In this document: one piece after another, positions 4,610 through 7,044 of the stretch | How positions within the stretch are numbered: the stretch's first letter is position 1 | Layout: each line of letters begins with the position of its first letter | Assembly (NCBI GenBank): GCA_022839525.1 | Contig: JALHET010000095.1 | Coordinates: 1-7,044, forward strand | DNA: 7,044 bases | Direction of reading: 5' to 3' | Source: Lentisphaerota bacterium | GTDB lineage: Bacteria > Verrucomicrobiota > Kiritimatiellia > RFP12 > UBA1067 | Position numbers and translations under genes: made by a program | The notes under the pieces: generated by a model | Told to the model about the DNA's origin: nothing | Database searches by the model: none | The model's input: the letters and a program-made list of their open reading frames with translations, nothing else

Positions 4610-6406
4610 TTACCATGCGTAGGCAAGGGAGCCGAAGATGCGGCGTCCGGCTGGCTCTTGCCCGGGGTAGAGCTGGAAATCGTCACTGAGCAGGTTGTCC
4701 ACGCCCGTGTTGAGTGTGAAGCTGGTCGTGTGCGGCAACCGCCACTGGAGTTCTGCGCCCGTGTCGAAAAACCAGTCGCCGTGCTCGCGGACGGGGTTGC
4801 CCGCGTATTTGGACGCGCCTTGGCGGAACCGGATCAGCAGATCCCGCGTGAGGCGGTGGCGCAGCGAAGCGCTGGCCGATGCGTCGGGGTAGTCCATGGC
4901 ATAGCGGCTGGCGTAAAAACCGGTATCGCAGTCTTTCGTGAGCGCGAGCAGGTCGAGTCCGAGTTCAGTGCCGGAGGTTACGGCCACGCGGAGATCGGCG
5001 GCAGCCCCCCATGTGCGGACGTCTGTGAGGTTGACAGCGTTCCAGCGGCTGCCGGGCGCGGTGCGGATCCAGTCGACGATGTTCTTCCCGTCTTCGTTGA
5101 AAAGCGTGGCCTGCCACTTGAACAGGCCGGTCTGACCTTTCCAGCCGAGTTCCGCAAGACGGGTCTCTTGCCGGTCGAGCCCCGTGTTGCCGAGCGAGGC
5201 GGGCGACTCATAGTTGAGTTCGGTGTAGGAGGGCTGCCGCACGGCTTCGGTCCAGGTGAGGAAGAGCGCCTGCGAATCAGAAAGTTCCCATTCGATCCCG
5301 GCGGCGGGTAGCCAGGCGGACGAGTCGCGGGAAAAGACATCGAGCGAGCCGCCGGCCGTAAAGGTGAGCGTGCCCACAGAGTAATTTGGCAGGACGGCGA
5401 ACGAGCCGTGGCAGCGGGTGTGGTCACCGAGCGAGGAACTGTCGATGGTTTCGAGATCCGCGTCCGTGCGCAGGTCGACGGAGAAGGTTTCGGAAACGGT
5501 GCGGCGCGTGTCGCCATGGAGCGCAAAGAAGTCGGTGGTGTGGTCATTTTCGTAGAAGTCGTGGTTGTGGCGGTCGAGCCAGTAGGTGTCTTCCGTGCGG
5601 CGCCAGGCGGTGGTGAGGCGTACCGGGTTGAAGGGGTCTCCGGTTCCGCGCAGCGAGCCTGCTACGAGCATGTCCCTTACGCGCTCTTCGGCGGGGTAGA
5701 CCGGCGAGGTCCCATAGAAGCCTCGCGCACCGAACTCGCGCCAGGAGGCGGAGGTGACGAGGTCGGCCTGCAGGGAGTCGCTCACCGCGCCAATGCGTCC
5801 ACCCGCCGTGGCCCGTGCGAGGCCGTTGTCGCGATACCCGTCGGTCTGGTTGGCGTGGTCAAAGGAAAAGAAGCCGGATGCGCCGGAGGCGCCGCCCTTT
5901 GGGAACGGGGCGGTTTCCGTGGCGAGGGCGTTGCCGAAAAGCATGCCTTTGTTGCCCGCGCCAGTCGTGAGGGAGCGTAGGTTCCCTGTCATCGGCGCGA
6001 GGTCGAGGGAGACCGAGCCCGAAGGGTGGCCGGAGGCGGCGCGGAAACGGTCAAGGCCTGTGAGTACCCTGGGGGCTCCGAACCAGACTTCTGGGGCAGG
6101 GACATCGGCGTGCCAATGTTCCGTCTGGGCGTTGCGCAGAGTAAGCCCACTGAACAGCAGTCCGGCGCTGTTGAAGGTGCCGCCGCGGATGGAGAGATCC
6201 GTTTGCGGACTGCCGAAACCCTGGTCGCGCAGGCGGAGCCCGGGCACGTCTTTGAGCAGCGAAGGCCCAGGGCAGGCGGTGGGGGCGAGCGAGGACCCCT
6301 CCACCGTGACCGTGATGTTGGAGAAGGAGTCTTGCGCCAACGCGCGGGTCAGGCCGGCCAAGGCTACGGACAGAAGAAAAAGATTTTCCGCAAAGGAAAA
6401 GTTCAT
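4610..6406 (-). CDS. TonB-dependent outer-membrane receptor, BtuB-like type, short plug
   Basis: TonB-dependent receptors are 22-strand outer-membrane barrels with an internal plug that import scarce nutrients (metal chelates, vitamins, glycans) using TonB energy. The 598-residue product starts with a hydrophobic signal peptide (about 1-24, LLSVALAGLTRALA before Gln25) whose n-region lacks a basic residue. The plug follows: ITVTVEG (31-37, TonB-box-like), LLKDVPGLRLRDQG (50-63), DLSIRGG (70-76), LLFSGLTLRNAQTEHWHADVP (83-103) and SGSVSLDLAP. Barrel landmarks are TWTEAVRQPSYTEL (384-397), GNTGL near 406-410 with ETRLAELGWKG, and a C-terminal GRRIFGSLAYAW ending in an aromatic residue, as outer-membrane barrels need. 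The plug is shorter than usual and lacks a clear VLRGP/YG motif. The frame is open upstream to a TTG at 6472, but ATG 6406 begins directly with the signal peptide. No strong ribosome binding site is seen. The substrate cannot be told from the sequence. Confidence 0.87.
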   Translation of the reverse strand: MNFSFAENLFLLSVALAGLTRALAQDSFSNITVTVEGSSLAPTACPGPSLLKDVPGLRLRDQGFGSPQTDLSIRGGTFNSAGLLFSGLTLRNAQTEHWHADVPAPEVWFGAPRVLTGLDRFRAASGHPSGSVSLDLAPMTGNLRSLTTGAGNKGMLFGNALATETAPFPKGGASGASGFFSFDHANQTDGYRDNGLARATAGGRIGAVSDSLQADLVTSASWREFGARGFYGTSPVYPAEERVRDMLVAGSLRGTGDPFNPVRLTTAWRRTEDTYWLDRHNHDFYENDHTTDFFALHGDTRRTVSETFSVDLRTDADLETIDSSSLGDHTRCHGSFAVLPNYSVGTLTFTAGGSLDVFSRDSSAWLPAAGIEWELSDSQALFLTWTEAVRQPSYTELNYESPASLGNTGLDRQETRLAELGWKGQTGLFKWQATLFNEDGKNIVDWIRTAPGSRWNAVNLTDVRTWGAAADLRVAVTSGTELGLDLLALTKDCDTGFYASRYAMDYPDASASASLRHRLTRDLLIRFRQGASKYAGNPVREHGDWFFDTGAELQWRLPHTTSFTLNTGVDNLLSDDFQLYPGQEPAGRRIFGSLAYAW

Positions 6407-6417
6407 AGGAACGCGGC

Positions 6418-6447
6418 AGGATAGTCCACCGCGCCCCAGATTGTCAA
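6418..6447 (-). promoter_or_regulatory. Putative sigma70-type promoter for the receptor gene
   Basis: On the minus strand a perfect TTGACA (6447 down to 6442) is followed after 18 bases by TATCCT (6423 down to 6418, 4 of 6 to TATAAT). Transcription would start about 5 bases before the ATG at 6406, leaving almost no leader, which fits the lack of a ribosome binding site. The -10 box is weak. Confidence 0.42.
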
Positions 6448-6474
6448 CCCGAAGAAGTAGTCTAGGTGACAATC
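6439..6474. promoter_or_regulatory. 8-base perfect inverted repeat over the receptor promoter (possible operator)
   Basis: GATTGTCA (6439-6446) and TGACAATC (6467-6474) are exact reverse complements separated by 20 bases (28 bases start to start). One arm covers five of the six -35 bases of the putative receptor promoter, and the other lies just upstream, a position suited to a dimeric repressor or activator. It does not match a Fur box. No regulator gene is in view. Confidence 0.35.
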
Positions 6475-6521
6475 AAACGTTCAATTCAAGTTGTCGGTCA
6501 GGCCGTTCCAAAGGGATAGGC

Positions 6522-7044
6522 TTATTTTCCCAAGGTCTCTTTGATGACCGGCATGATGGCCTTGGTCCAGATCCCGTACCCCTTGGCTTTCGGATGCAGG
6601 AAGTCGGGCATCATCTCTTTCGTGAGCGTGCCATCCGGCTCCAGCAGCTCTTTGTTAAAGTCCAGAAACACCACGCGCTTGCCGTCTGCATAGCCTTTTA
6701 TCAGTGCGTTGACCTTGTCGTTGCGCACGCGGGCGCTGTCGTCCGGTTTCTCGCCGCGCGGGAAGAGCGGGTGCAGCACCACTTTGGTGTCCGGCGATTT
6801 CTGGGCGATTTTGTCAAGGATCGCCTTGATGCCCGCCGCTGTATCCTCGGGGCTCTCCTGAACCGCGGGCCGGTGCCCCGTGTTATTGGTTCCGATCATG
6901 AGGATGAGCAACTTGGGCCGGTAGCCGTCCAGCTCGCCGTTGTCGAGACGCCACAGCACATGCTCCGTGCGGTCGCCGCCGTAGCCGAGATTCAGCGCCT
7001 TGTACGCGCTGAAGTTCTGCGCCCACACCTCTTTGCCGGCACCC
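6522..7044 (-). CDS. SGNH/GDSL hydrolase, PAF-acetylhydrolase-subunit-like (N-terminus beyond window edge)
   Basis: SGNH hydrolases are esterases with a flavodoxin-like fold and a Ser-Asp-His active site. Counting from the GTG codon at 7028, the protein shows block II NLGYGGDRTEHVLWRLDNGEL (14-33), block III MIGTNN (44-49, oxyanion-hole Asn48), the segment HPLFPRGE (86-93) and block V PDFLHPKAKGY with D142 and H145 as the acid and base. This set, above all GGDRTEHVLWRL and GTNN, matches bacterial relatives of platelet-activating-factor acetylhydrolase 1b subunits. The frame stays open to the window edge (GAGKE before the GTG), so that GTG is an internal valine; the GDS block with the catalytic serine and any signal peptide are outside. 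Such proteins often remove acetyl groups from carbohydrates or lipids, but the substrate here is unknown. It lies 115 bases upstream of the receptor gene, on the same strand. Confidence 0.9.
   Translation of the reverse strand, partial: GAGKEVWAQNFSAYKALNLGYGGDRTEHVLWRLDNGELDGYRPKLLILMIGTNNTGHRPAVQESPEDTAAGIKAILDKIAQKSPDTKVVLHPLFPRGEKPDDSARVRNDKVNALIKGYADGKRVVFLDFNKELLEPDGTLTKEMMPDFLHPKAKGYGIWTKAIMPVIKETLGK

Larger units (their letters stand above)
6407..6521. other. Spacer between the SGNH hydrolase and receptor genes
   Basis: This 115-base non-coding gap separates two minus-strand genes. Its receptor-proximal half carries the putative promoter and inverted repeat listed separately. The rest (about 6475-6521) shows only the direct repeat TTGAA-TTGAA on the minus strand and no clear terminator for the hydrolase gene, so some read-through into the receptor gene is possible. 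Confidence 0.6.

Noticed and set aside
4622..4662. Stem of GGCAAGGGAGCC and GGCTCTTGCC as a terminator for the convergent genes
   Set aside because: The stem has a 2-base bulge and a long loop, lies inside the receptor coding sequence and is not followed by a T-run on the plus strand, so termination function is not supported.
5408..5980. 190-codon plus-strand frame (and others at 4658-5311 and 6026-6424) opposite the receptor gene
   Set aside because: These are antisense to a receptor frame with clear plug and barrel motifs; they have no recognisable domains or ribosome binding sites.
6407..6521. Cobalamin or other riboswitch before the receptor gene
   Set aside because: The gap is only 115 bases, the putative promoter sits next to the start codon, and no B12-box-like sequence is visible.

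Overview
The window is a GC-rich bacterial chromosomal segment. A TonB-dependent outer-membrane receptor shows that the cell is Gram-negative. RNase Y together with a YmdB-type phosphodiesterase, plus an intergenic tract of GAAC-type heptamers and CACGAAG-type units, suggests the PVC superphylum (Verrucomicrobiota/Kiritimatiellota/Lentisphaerota area). That placement is an inference from gene content and remembered repeat style and is low to moderate in confidence; no rRNA or other marker is present.

Positions 1-3754 (+ strand) hold a tightly packed nucleic-acid-turnover operon: the 3' part of rny (RNase Y, cut by the window edge), a ymdB-like metallophosphoesterase, xseA and xseB (large and small subunits of exodeoxyribonuclease VII). 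Gaps are 20 to 39 bases, and each downstream gene has a purine-rich ribosome binding site. RNase Y would cleave mRNA at the inner membrane, the YmdB-like enzyme probably acts on cyclic nucleotides, and Exo VII degrades single-stranded DNA.

Positions 3755-3988 are a non-coding, purine-rich, repeat-laden spacer: a 7-base-period array starting on the xseB stop codon, two exact 18-base direct repeats 120 bases apart, an imperfect inverted repeat between them, and a TTGACA-type promoter directly in front of the next gene.

Positions 3989-4597 (+) encode a MarC/UPF0056-family membrane protein. It converges, 12 bases apart, on a minus-strand gene at 4610-6406 for a TonB-dependent receptor with a short plug. 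Upstream of that receptor lies a 115-base spacer with a TTGACA-type promoter overlapped by a perfect 8-base inverted repeat. The window ends inside a minus-strand SGNH/GDSL hydrolase resembling platelet-activating-factor acetylhydrolase subunits (6522 to beyond 7044).

I see no CRISPR array, tRNA, rRNA, transposase, phage gene or defence system. I do not think the window contains a dramatic new system. The best leads are the repeat spacer and its apparent intrusion into the end of xseB, the short-plug receptor with its putative operator, and promoters placed almost on top of start codons.
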